Positions 11,065 to 20,784 of a stretch of 64,000 bases of DNA are shown here, piece by piece (within the stretch, counting starts at the first letter, position 1; each line of letters starts with the position of its first letter). The notes below the pieces were generated by a model. It was not told the origin of the DNA. It saw only the letters and a list, made by a program, of their open reading frames with translations, and did no database searches. Location of the stretch: the NCBI GenBank assembly GCA_021464415.1, contig CM038467.1:28451248-28515247 (forward strand). Reading direction: 5' to 3'. This DNA is from Lonicera japonica. Lineage: Eukaryota; Streptophyta; Magnoliopsida; Dipsacales; Caprifoliaceae. Both the position numbers and the translations under genes were made by a program.

Positions 11065-12250
11065 CTCACGTGTGTCCGATGATAATACTCATACTTTCCA
11101 CCACTTGAGCTTAAGTGTGGTTCTTTAGAGCAAAGGGAAAATGACATCTTTGATTAATGTGGCTTGACATTTATACCAATACTACCCTTGGCTTCTTACA
11201 AAACATATGTGCATTTAGAATTTCGTTTTGTGCAGTCAAATAATATGATAAACTTACTCTTCAGCATCATGCTAGGCAACTTAATGGCCCAAATAACAGA
11301 ACAGAGGTGACTGCAAAGGGAAAAATATGTAAATACAATTAAAATTGAACCTAAAAGAGGAAATCAACTCGAAGGGCTCCTTCTAGAATCATTTCTATCG
11401 CAAGGACGCCTTACTTTTACCTAATACATGAAGTCTGCAATTTTAGACACAGGCTACAAGGACATTTTTCAATTTTATGCGCTACAAGGATTCTTTCATT
11501 TTTTTGTACAGGTCAAATATACCCTAATCAAACTTTTTTGTCTCATCCAATCATGGTGGTTGCTGGGCCTCACTGACTATAGCTGCAAATGCTACCTCAG
11601 CAGAGTTCCAACAAGACTGCGATGACTGACACCAATGGGCGGCAGTGACATATATATACATACACGTGGCCACAATTTTGACCAAATTCTTGATTCTTTT
11701 CAAGTCATCATATCAAACATAAAGGGGTTCTCTTGACATGATTAGATGGGCGAATGGTAATAATCAGCAACCTTGGCGCCTATGTGCTTTATCCAGAGAA
11801 AACATTTCTCAATACATGTTACATAAATGTTTTTAAAAAACTGAAGGAGATATTAGGCAAATAAAAAATTTAGTGCCCTTATTTAGGTTCAGGGTTAATC
11901 TCAAGGCGTCCTTGCGATAGAAATGATTCTAGAAGGAGCCCTTCGAGTTGATTTCCTCTTTTAGGTTCAATTTTAATTGTATTTACATATTTTTCCCTTT
12001 GCAGTCACCTCTGTTCTGTTATTTGGGCCATTAAGTTGCCTAGCATGATGCTGAAGAGTAAGTTTATCATATTATTTGACTGCACAAAACGAAATTCTAA
12101 ATGCACATATGTTTTGTAAGAAGCCAAGGGTAGTATTGGTATAAATGTCAAGCCACATTAATCAAAGATGTCATTTTCCCTTTGCTCTAAAGAACCACAC
12201 TTAAGCTCAAGTGGTGGAAAGTATGAGTATTATCATCGGACACACGTGAG
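11065..12250. repeat. 348-bp inverted repeat A / A' (arms 11065-11412 and 11903-12250)
   Basis: The arm starting CTCACGTGTG at 11065 and ending GGACGCCTT at 11412 reappears as its reverse complement from AAGGCGTCC at 11903 to CACACGTGAG at 12250. Both arms are 348 bp and look identical or nearly so by eye. The loop is 490 bp. A third, diverged copy in the A' orientation lies at about 54590-55790, split by a TRIM, so A belongs to a dispersed repeat. A transcript across this interval would fold into a long hairpin. Confidence 0.9.
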
Positions 12251-12635
12251 CCCTAATCAAACTTTTTTGTCTCATCCAATCATGGTGGTTGCTGGGCCTC
12301 ACTGACTATAGCTGCAAATGCTACCTCAGCAGAGTTCCAACAAGACTGCGATGACTGACACCAAGGAGTGGCAGTGATATATATACATACACGTGGCCAC
12401 AATTTTGACCAAACTCTTGATTCTTTTCAAGTCATCATATCAAACATAAATTAAGGGGTTCTCTTGACATGATTAGATGGGCGAATGGTAATAATCAGCA
12501 ACCGTGGCGCCTATGTGCTTTATCCAGAGAAAACATTTCTCAATATATGTTACATAAATGTTTTTAAAAAAATGAAAGAGATATTAGGCAAACAAAAAAT
12601 TTAGTGCCCTTGTTTAGGTTCGGATTGATCTCAAG
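11522..12635. repeat. direct repeat B / B' (11522-11905 and 12251-12635)
   Basis: Both copies begin CCCTAATCAAACTTTTTTG and end TTTAGGTTC...ATCTCAAG. They differ by scattered substitutions and small indels (for example CAAATTC/CAAACTC, AAAGGGG/AAATTAAGGGG). B' follows A' without a gap, and B runs into A' at TCTCAAG. The order A-spacer-B-A'(inverted)-B' implies a duplication plus inversion. Both B copies contain a G-box-like CACGTG in ACACGTGGCC. The small ORF at 11428-11625 inside the first copy is not supported. Confidence 0.9.
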
Positions 12636-12660
12636 TGTTTGAATGTCTCCAGGATTGAGA

Positions 12661-12661
<1 letters not shown>

Positions 12662-12690
<29 letters not shown>
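12662..12690. repeat. 29-bp poly(C) tract
   Basis: An unbroken run of 29 C on the + strand between B' and the next intergenic block, closely followed by CTTCCCC. The minus strand is a G run able to form G-quadruplex. Its length may be unreliable in the assembly. Confidence 0.9.
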
Positions 12691-12692
<2 letters not shown>

Positions 12693-13929
12693 TTCCCCTT
12701 CAAACCCCTCGACTCTATCCATTGCTTGTACCAAAAAGAAGAATGGAAAAAAAAGAAAGAAAAAGTGTGCTCTTTATTTTCGAAACTGAAGTGTAAGGTT
12801 TGTTCCCTTGAATAAAATTTTGGAACGCCCCATTGCGTCCCATAGCCTCTTACATAAAACCCCTTGGTGCATTTCCACTTACTTTTACTTACTCGATATC
12901 CGTTGATAAAGACAAGTATGGGAATGTGTGCCACTGCTAGGGGTGAACCTAGGGCTTGACCAACTAGGCTCCATCTAAGGTTGAGAAAAAAGAAGGCCTT
13001 CTAGCTAGGAGCTGGAGGAGGAGGAGACCTTCTAGGCTCCAACTAAGGTTGAGAAAAAAGAAGGTCTCCTAGCTATGAGGAGGAGGAGGAGGAGGAGAAG
13101 AAGAAGAAGAAGAAGAAGAAGAAGAAGCAGCAGCAGCAGCCGCCAGAAAAGGCTTCACCCCTACCACCGTTCCAGGGCATCCCTAGCTCACTGTTCAGAA
13201 GTGGAGGGAAGAGGGGCTAGCCTGCAATTACCCCTCTTTAGTTTTGAATATTTGGTATTTTAATGTTATCTGTACAAAATAAAAATATATACATATTTTA
13301 GCTATTTTGCCTCGCTGTTTTTTTTTTTAAAAAAATACCACTAGTGTTAATTTTGCACCACCTTAAATTAGATTTTTATTTTTTTTGGAGCCATAGCTAC
13401 TGTCCAAGTTAAATTCCTGGCAATTAACACCCCTACCACCATTCCACAGCACATTGGACATCTCTATGTTTCTAAAAATTTCTAAACTCAGGCACTCAAT
13501 CTCAAAAGCCCCTTCGAAGGGGATCAATGGATTGAAGTAACTCGACACTTCAGAAGGTGTGATTAGGTTATAATTGTGATTGCTTGTCAGAATTTTAATT
13601 TGGGATTTCTTTTTATTGTGTATTTTGAAATTAAAATTTGCACTAGAGTTAGTTTATTCTTATACATGAAACACTTAAAAGTCTTTTTTTTCCCCACATA
13701 TCTTCATTTTAATTTGTGAGAAAGAAGAAAGTTTCAATTATTGTGTATTTTAAATTCGAAAGCTATTTGCATTAAGCTGTATATACTGTTCTCTTTTTGG
13801 AAGTTAAGTTTGAATTAAAGTTTATGTGACGCACACACCTTCATATGTTACATGGTCCCCGAATACTTCTTCAAACCAACTCTTTCTTGCCGATTTTTTT
13901 CTAAAGTAAGGGTTCATATAATGATGGCA
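12691..13929. other. intergenic DNA with short tandem repeats
   Basis: A tandem pair of about 57 bp (TAGGCTCCA...TCTAGCTA) lies at about 12965-13075. A purine microsatellite, GGA then GAA then GCA triplets, runs from about 13075 to 13140. The arginine- and serine-run ORF across it is a product of the triplets. No gene is recognised. Confidence 0.6.
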
Positions 13930-15180
13930 GACAAAGAAGGCTCATGTGCTAAAAAATTGATAGTTTGACAAATCTACACCAATAACGCTTCTCACGTTGT
14001 TGTGATGATGATCATGAGTTGCTTTGATCTCATCTTCACCCCATACAAGTTTTATACCAAACTCTTTCACCTTTAAAGCCTCAAAACCAGCAATTACTGA
14101 AATATCAACTTCATTGCCACTTTCAAAATGATTTTCGAACTTCGAGTAGCTTAACCATACGAACATTCTTCTTCTTCTTCTTCTTCTTCTTCTTCATTCC
14201 CGCTCCCCGGAAATGCCATAGCCATAGGGGTGTATATCCACTTGATATCCTTGGTCTTATTATTAATCTTAATAAATAATTGAAAAGGAAGTCCAATTTC
14301 ATCAGCATCAGCAAGTGTATACACAGAGTACACATTTAGACCTCGAATCCTAAGATTAGGATGTGAAGGGATAACAAAAGATATTGATGATGATGAATTC
14401 TTATTATTTATATCACCACACCAACTTGGAATCTCTTCCTATCGAAGAAATGTGCTGAATATACCAAATTCAAATAATCCCTATACAACATGAACAATAA
14501 TTAATTGAATAATTAATTTTAAAGATTACTTATAAAGTCGGAATACGTTTGCACTATGTTTACATATACATATACATAGAGAGAGAGAGAGTGTGCGCCT
14601 TAATGATGTTTTCATCATTGTGAAACTCAGTGTTACTTGAAGTGTCCTAATATGTGAAGCTCAATTTAAGGTTTCTCATCAATTCCACGCCGCATAAGCT
14701 TAAATTATCGAGTATATATTTCTCTACTAACTTTTTCTGTGGGTTCAAACTTGAACATAGTTTGAATCTTTCTTAGTTTTCCAAAACCAAATTTTCTAAC
14801 ATAAGGTTTAGTTAAAGCTGATTGATATGTTACACTTTCGAATGATCTACAATCTGCCACTATCAAACGTTCTACATTAGGCGATACTCAAATCGAATGG
14901 AATTCTTTACATGAACGTAATTTTAATTGTCTTATCTTACTAAGACTTCCGATGTGTTGTGGCAAGTTACGAAAATTATTATTACTTAAATCTAACTCTC
15001 CCAACATGGAATTGTTAGTAAAATCCAAGGGGAAATAATTTATTTGGTATGTTACAATTTTGAAGACTAAGGCTTACTACAGTGTGTGGTAAAGAAACAC
15101 ATATATATTTTGCGTTTTTCAATATTGGCTTTGGTACCCATGGCTGAAACAATGTATGCTGTAATACCCGTTCATTAATC
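13930..15180 (-). pseudogene. TNL resistance gene remnant: last LRRs and C-JID domain
   Basis: Read on the minus strand, this matches the 3' third of the TNL gene at 42041-51099. LRR-like sequence comes first (about 15110-14850: VSLSLQ, PLDF, LDLSNN, LPQHIGSL), then an interrupted stretch, then the post-LRR C-JID region (NNKTKDIKWIYTP at about 14280-14240; KEFGIKLVWGED at about 14065-14030). TIR and NB-ARC parts are absent. Stops occur in the LRR part. In the C-JID part the frame changes at a (TTC)10 microsatellite, 14166-14195, which encodes a glutamate run on the sense strand, so repeat slippage is a simple cause. It lies opposite in orientation to the intact gene, 27 kb away. Confidence 0.85.
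14166..14195. repeat. (TTC)10 microsatellite inside the TNL remnant
   Basis: Ten TTC units on the + strand, GAA on the sense strand of the remnant, encode poly-glutamate. The intact TNL has an acidic GAA tract in its own C-terminal exon (about 50539-50572), though not at the same place in the domain. The reading frame on the two sides of this tract disagrees. Confidence 0.9.
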
Positions 15181-15184
15181 TCAT

Positions 15185-17652
15185 GCTAATCGTATTTTTT
15201 TATCGCACTTAAGGCTAATTCTAACTTGGAGTGGTCATTTTAATTCCGAATGCTTTCTGATGATTTGGACACTTCGTGCAACCCATATTAGTCATATTAA
15301 ACATGCGTGCAGGCTCAAAATGCACTTCAGGTAGCCGTAGTCAAGTTTGGCACGCTAATAGCAAGAATTGGACTACGTGTCTCTCGATCAAACTTAAATT
15401 TGTCCTCAATTTCAAGAAAAACTTTTCATTTTCACCTAATAGTCATAGGTCTAATGGTCATGAGCGCTTGTGAAAAAAATGGATCATTGATACTGGAAAA
15501 AGGGGTTTCCAACAATGCCCTTTCATAGGGCATCGAATGTTTCATTTTTTGGTCAAAATATCTTTTGGAATTTTATTCTTTCGTTGATATTCATATTAAT
15601 TATGAGTTTTCTTTCCATATCAACATGCAATTAAGAAAACCTAGTTAAGATTAGAACTTAATAAGAGACAATTTGTTGAAACCTTTTGAAAACAAAGCAC
15701 ACTAATCTCTTAAAAAGAGAGGAAAATGAAGAACGAAGAGCAAGCTCGCTCTCTATTTGGTATTAAAACTGTACATTTAGACATTGTGTTTTGTTTGTTG
15801 GTTCTTATTTCATTATGTCATTAATGCCAATATGTGGTATAATCTTCAAAACCCATTAGTTTGTTTCCCCATAAAAGGAAAGGAAGGTGACTTTATAATT
15901 TAATTAGTGTGATTTTTAGGTTGGTATAAAGAATTTGAACTTGAGAAGGCTTTGGCCGGCATTAGTGGAGGCTAGTGAAGCATGCAGAGAGAAAAAAGTA
16001 GAGGAAGAAAAATATTAAGGACTAATGCGGGGTCAAAAGAAGGTCCTTTTGTGTGTTAAATTTAAAAATACCAAAATACCTTTTATACATATCTTGTACA
16101 TGCTTATTCCGTCAATAATTTTAACGGGACATCTGCTTTTGGACAAGTGTGGGATGCCGAACAAACTTTGGGTGCTCCTTTAGCCAAAACAAAACAAAGA
16201 TCCAAGACGACAGTGGGAAAAATAGCAAACTTTAAGGGTAAAAGCTAATTACCCAATCTTCTTGCATCGGTCTGGCTTGGTCTCTTCAGTTTCCTAATTT
16301 TACAATAATAGACTCCACCAAGTTATGGATTTTCTTAATGTAATCGACTTGGACTGGCTTTATAAAACTGGCCACCGCCCACCAGTTAATATTTTGCTAT
16401 TTGTCCATCCATCCGATATAGAAACATGAACGGATTATATTGACCAGCAAATAATGCATATGACTAATAGGCCTAAGCCAAAATTTGGTGACTTTTCTCA
16501 TGTGATAGATAACTTGACCTTATACTTTGATTGGTGTATTTATTAAAATAAGGTGACATTATTGCCAAAGTAAATATAGTTATTGCCAAAGTAATGTACA
16601 GTATTAGGATAATACAATACAAGTTCTAAAAGCACAACTGTTATTTAATTTAATGCATCCAATAATTAAAATTGATGGTCATATATATTAACTCTAACTT
16701 CAGAGGCGATAAATATGAATTTATGTGATATTTGAATCCAAAATATCCTACTTAAAATTAATTGGTGAATATAAGAAATGTTTGGGAAGTGAAAGCAATT
16801 AACCTAACCCGGAACCATAATTATAACCCGAAAAACTTATTTTGTAGTCCCCATAAACACTAGGCGGATGGAATTCCGACTAGCAATAAGATTAATCAAC
16901 CAAGCAAGCAATTCACACAATATATATGTATCTATGAATAAACGATAAAGCATAAGATAAATAAACATCAAAAGAAACAAGAAAACAAACCAAGATGTAA
17001 CATGGGTACCTAAATTTAGTCTTCTACGTGAAAGGGGATAACTTTATTGATGAAAAGAAATTCGGAACTCAACACTCAATTTACCCTTTCACCGATCAAT
17101 GGAAAAACCTTCAATTGCTCTTACCCTCTCAAACCCTAGCTAAATCTAACTAGAAAGCCTTACAAGAAATCCCTCTTGTAAGAACTTACACCCTAGTTTT
17201 CTCTCTCTACACTCTTAATTGAAGACCTCAAATCAATCATACAACCAAATAAAATAAGACTTGTCTATTTATTGAAGTTTTACAAAGTCGAAACCTAACA
17301 GGCTTGGGCCTTGCGTCGCTGCTACTACCTACCAGTATGATTCCAAACCAATTTATACTAGTATATATGGCACTTGACATAACCTTTCTTGCTAAAACGC
17401 GAACCTCGCGATTAGTATAATTGGAACTAGGTCAATACCTGTATGCCCACTAGTAGAACTTATCCTTCAGGAAAAACCATCTACGTACCAATATGCCTTT
17501 TTGTAGGGCAATATTGGTACGCCTTTCAACAGAACACTCCTTTTTATGAGGAGCCAAAACACAACAAGAAACTTCATAATATGCTAGACTTTAAATTTCC
17601 AATGTCAAATTTGTAATTCAAATAATATACACGAACATAATTCGCTTCACTT
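15185..17652. other. AT-rich intergenic DNA, no gene seen
   Basis: Small overlapping ORFs at 15276-15528 have no recognisable product. No terminal repeats or coding similarity were recognised. The sequence CACTT at 17648-17652 directly before the Tat LTR is its probable target duplication. Confidence 0.4.
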
Positions 17653-18833
17653 TGTGAGAATCTGCAAATGCGACCCCCGGGTCTCGATCCCGTTCTTGGG
17701 CGTCTGAAACTTCAAAGAGGATTCCGTCGTTCCATTTTGCTTCTATTGGTTGATAATTCATATCAAGTGTCCCTATGTTCTATTTCTAGATGCAAGAGGG
17801 TTCATTCAGAGTCGCCAGTACGTTTTACGAGAAAATGGACAAAACTGTTGTGTAAGAGAAAAGGCTACAGATAAGCCTTTCTTTACACGTTTGTCTACGA
17901 AACCAGGATTCTATAGGATTCGGGAACTATATTACGGTTTGGGAAGGTGTTAAGCACCCATTCCGCCCTTTCGGTCTCTAGTGGTCTTATATGTTTATTT
18001 CATGTTGAAAAACTTGGATGCTTTTACTGACAGTCTACTACTTTCCAAGTGAAAACCCTAATTTCTGGGGAAAACGGGAAAAGGATGAAAAAACTTTTGT
18101 GTTCCAAGATCCAATTTTTTCTTTTGAAAAAATGTAAATACAAGTGAGAAAGGTTGTTTTATTTCAAAGAGAGTTTTTCGTATTATTTCTCGGATAATGA
18201 CGGTTTTTCTCGGGTTTTAGCTTCTCTTGAAAAAGTACAGATCTTGTATCGGGACTAATTTAATATGGAATTAGAACTCTTGAGGGGAGTTCTACCAAAC
18301 ATATCACAGTCTATAAAAGAGATAGGATATACCGGGTTTTTAATTCCTAAGTAAGTTTTACCGGTCCGGGTTTTGAAAACAGAATTTTATCCGGACGATA
18401 ATGTACTTACTCTTCTAGTTTTGCAAATGATTTTATCAGGGTCTTTTGTTTTGAAAATAATAGACTATTTGTAACTTGGCAATAAGTTTATTCAGATAAA
18501 ACGTGGACAAAACAACAGAAATAAAACAAGTACACAGATATTTAATGTTAAATACTAGAAGAGACTTTCTTTACCTTTCCGACGAGAATAATAATAAGAA
18601 AGAAAATATAATACGGCAGAGAGATCTTCGGCGATAATAATCTTTTCCTTCTTCAGATATTTTCGAGAATTTGATTCCAGAGACGGGACACGTCGAGTGT
18701 CGAGAATAGATTCGATAATTCTTCAGAACTAAGACGATAATCGAGAATGCTTGACGAAAGACTATAAAATCAGATATAAGCCAATAATTCTTCAATCCCT
18801 AGTCGTTGCTTTGAACCCTTGGGGGTGTTGGCC

Positions 18834-18841
18834 TATTTATA
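18834..18841 (-). promoter_or_regulatory. TATA box of the Tat 3' LTR
   Basis: TATAAATA on the minus strand, in the context GCAGTATAAATAGGCC, 16 bp downstream of the nearest palindrome. The same sequence is present in the other LTR at 35201-35208, where it would drive the genomic RNA. Confidence 0.75.
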
Positions 18842-18856
18842 CTGCTCGGGGAAGAT

Positions 18857-19043
18857 TGTTGCGCGACATTTCCCCAGAAAGGGCAAGTGTCACGCGACAA
18901 TGTGTACCATGTCGCGCGATAAACAGCTGAAGTGATGTTTCTGACAGACTGATGTGTCAGAGAGTGGATGGTCTGGTGTCAGAAGGGTTTGTCGCACGAC
19001 ACAAGGGGAATTGTCGCGCGACATACCCATTTGTCGTGCGACA
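18857..19043. promoter_or_regulatory. six TGTCGCGCGACA-type palindromes in the left LTR
   Basis: Sites start at 18857, 18888, 18910, 18990, 19012 and 19032. One is perfect (19012); the others differ at one position, mostly C-to-T or G-to-A. Start spacings are 31, 22, 80, 22 and 20 bp. All lie upstream of the LTR TATA box in element orientation. Confidence 0.9.
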
Positions 19044-19185
19044 ATTCCTCTTAAAAATAGGTTTGTTTGGCCAACAAACCCTTTCGGGGCAGTTTTGGGT
19101 GCTCGGGTAGGTCCCAGACTCCAGAAATAGTATTTCTCGAAGGTCGTTAGGGTTCTTGCGGGGGTCACAGATCGGGGTGTCTACA

Positions 19186-19230
19186 GACCCTCTCGACTCA
19201 AGCTCCTTGCTCCCGCAAGAACTCTAAGGA
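19186..19230 (-). promoter_or_regulatory. probable polypurine tract region of the Tat element
   Basis: Read on the minus strand, the bases before the 3' LTR are GTCGAGAGGGTC, with GCGGGAGCAAGGAG slightly upstream. Purine-rich but interrupted, so the exact primer is uncertain. Confidence 0.45.
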
Positions 19231-19299
19231 AGTGTGTGTTATGCAAACGTGTTCGTGAATGCCTCCGAAGAGGGCTTGTGTTACCTTATTGCCTCTTTC

Positions 19300-19832
19300 G
19301 AGGACTTTCATTTGCTCCACTTGCCTCAGATGGGAGGACTACCATTGTTCCACTCACCTCAGATGGTAGGACTACCATTGCTACACTTTGCCTCTCTGGG
19401 AGGGCTTTGTTCTTCTCGCCTCATGTGGGAGAACTACCATCGCTACACTGTGCCTCTCTGGGAGGGCTTTGTTCTTCTCGCCTCAGGTGGGAGGACTACC
19501 ATTGCTACACTGTGCCTCTCTGGGAGGGCTTTGTTCGTCTCGCCTCAGGTGAAAGAACTACCATTGCTCCACTGTGCCTCTCTGGGAGGGCTTTGTTCGT
19601 CTTGCCTCAGGTGGGAGGACTACCATTGCTCCACTGTGCCTCTCTGGGAGGGCTTTGTTCTTCTCGCCTCAGGTGGGAGGACTACCATTGCTCCACTGTG
19701 CCTCTCTGGGAGGGCTTTGATCTTCTCGCCTCAGGTGGGAGGACTACCATTGCTACACTGTGCCTCTCTGGGAGGGCTTTGATCTTCTCGCCTCAGGTGG
19801 GAGGACTACCATTGCTACACTATGCCTCTCGA
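19300..19832. repeat. 62-bp minisatellite next to the 3' LTR
   Basis: The word GGGAGGGCTTTG recurs at 19398, 19460, 19522, 19584, 19646, 19708 and 19770, exactly 62 bp apart. The flanks (19320-19390 and 19790-19832) hold shorter, partial units. Two + strand frames stay open through it and give repetitive peptides (GRALF.SPQVGGLPLLHCASL). A length not divisible by three makes a protein role unlikely. The array lies between the 3' LTR and the antisense genes. Confidence 0.95.
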
Positions 19833-20563
19833 GGTTTAAACTTTATCCGGATGTCCGTTTTCCCGTATCTTTCTGAAGTTTTACTCTCATGTTTTCCTCG
19901 AGTGGAGATATTTCTCTTAGAAAGCTGTTTTCGGATTTCTTTCGCTCTTCGCAGAGTGATGATTCGAGATTTTTTTAAACCATCTCTTCTGTATCGTGCT
20001 GAAAAAAAAATTTGTTTGAAAGTTCAATCTCTGACCTCTGTTATCTTTTTAGTTCTCACTTTTGGCGGGCCCACATCGTTTTCTGTTTTTTGATGCCCTT
20101 ATTTCTCCCTCTTTTTGGGAAAGACTTTTTCCGGTCTTATCTGTTTTTGACCAGGGGTCTTTTTATCCCTTGGTTGTGATCAGGAGCCTTACTCACCCAA
20201 AACGAAGCCCTGAGCCGGTTTTGGCCTATCTGTCACTTTTGGTGTGGCTCTCCGTGTCACTCTACTTTTTCGTTTCTCTCGCTCGCTCTGGGCGCTCATG
20301 CAGGTTCCTTCTCTTTTCTACTATTTTAATTTTTTCTATTCCCGTCTTGCTCTGATATTTTGCTTTTCCCATAGATGGTTTTTTGGAGATTAGAGATTAC
20401 TTTAACCGTTGTATTTTGTTCTCGCATTTTTCGAAGAGATGGTTGGAAGTCTTTTCCTTGAATTTTCATCATGGGTGTGCGGTACTCAGAAAGGTTTTCG
20501 AAAACTGTTTCTCAGAAGCATTCCTGCATGAGAGAAAAAATGAGACAAAGGTCAAAAACAAAA
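19833..20563. other. spacer between minisatellite and antisense-gene promoter
   Basis: T/C-rich on the + strand. ORFs at 20062-20355 and 20383-20646 are open but have no recognisable domain and run into the palindrome region; they are left out as genes. Confidence 0.4.
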
Positions 20564-20646
20564 TGTCGCGTGACATCTCGGTGGAGGGGTGTTTGTCGCG
20601 CAACAATGAGCCTGTTTGTCGCGCGACAAACTTATCCACTATATAA
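20564..20646 (+). promoter_or_regulatory. promoter of antisense gene 1: three palindromes and a TATA box
   Basis: Palindromes TGTCGCGTGACA (20564), TGTCGCGCAACA (20594) and TGTCGCGCGACA (20617) are spaced 30 and 23 bp. TATATAA follows at 20640-20646, 12 bp past the last site. A C/T-rich leader (CTCTCTCTAG type) runs to the ATG at 20785. The same motif then TATA order occurs in both LTRs and before antisense gene 2. Confidence 0.75.
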
Positions 20647-20784
20647 GCCCCTTGCTGAGCTCATTCCACCTCATTCTCTCCTTTCTCTTTCTCTCTCTAG
20701 CTCTCTTTCTCTCTTCTCCCAAGCGCGAAAGCCCTGCCGCTTTTCTGATTTTTCTGACTTTCTCACTACTCCCCTTATACACAG

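Larger units (their letters stand above)
17653..19185 (-). mobile_element. 3' LTR of the Tat element (left copy)
   Basis: 1533 bp on the + strand from TGTGAGAATC to GGTGTCTACA. It aligns along its whole length with 34019-35552. In element orientation it holds six TGTCGCGCGACA-type palindromes, then a TATAAATA box (18834-18841, complement), then a presumed transcript start. ORFs at 17668-17953, 18571-18795 and 18890-19168 occur in both LTR copies and are not regarded as genes. Confidence 0.92.

Noticed and set aside
12614..12934. Minus-strand ORF with a glycine run
   Set aside because: The glycine run is the poly(C) tract; no domain is recognisable on either side.
13075..13263. ORF with a run of arginines and serines
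   Set aside because: It is a GAG/GAA/CAG-type triplet microsatellite read in one frame; no domain follows.
17653..19185. Left Tat LTR as a separate solo LTR
   Set aside because: Same orientation as the right LTR, matching flanks at four of five bases, and internal Tat sequence directly adjoining, support one element.
19234..20093. Two overlapping ORFs with repetitive peptides
   Set aside because: They are the 62-bp minisatellite read in two frames; 62 is not a multiple of three, so no repeated protein unit is kept in one frame.
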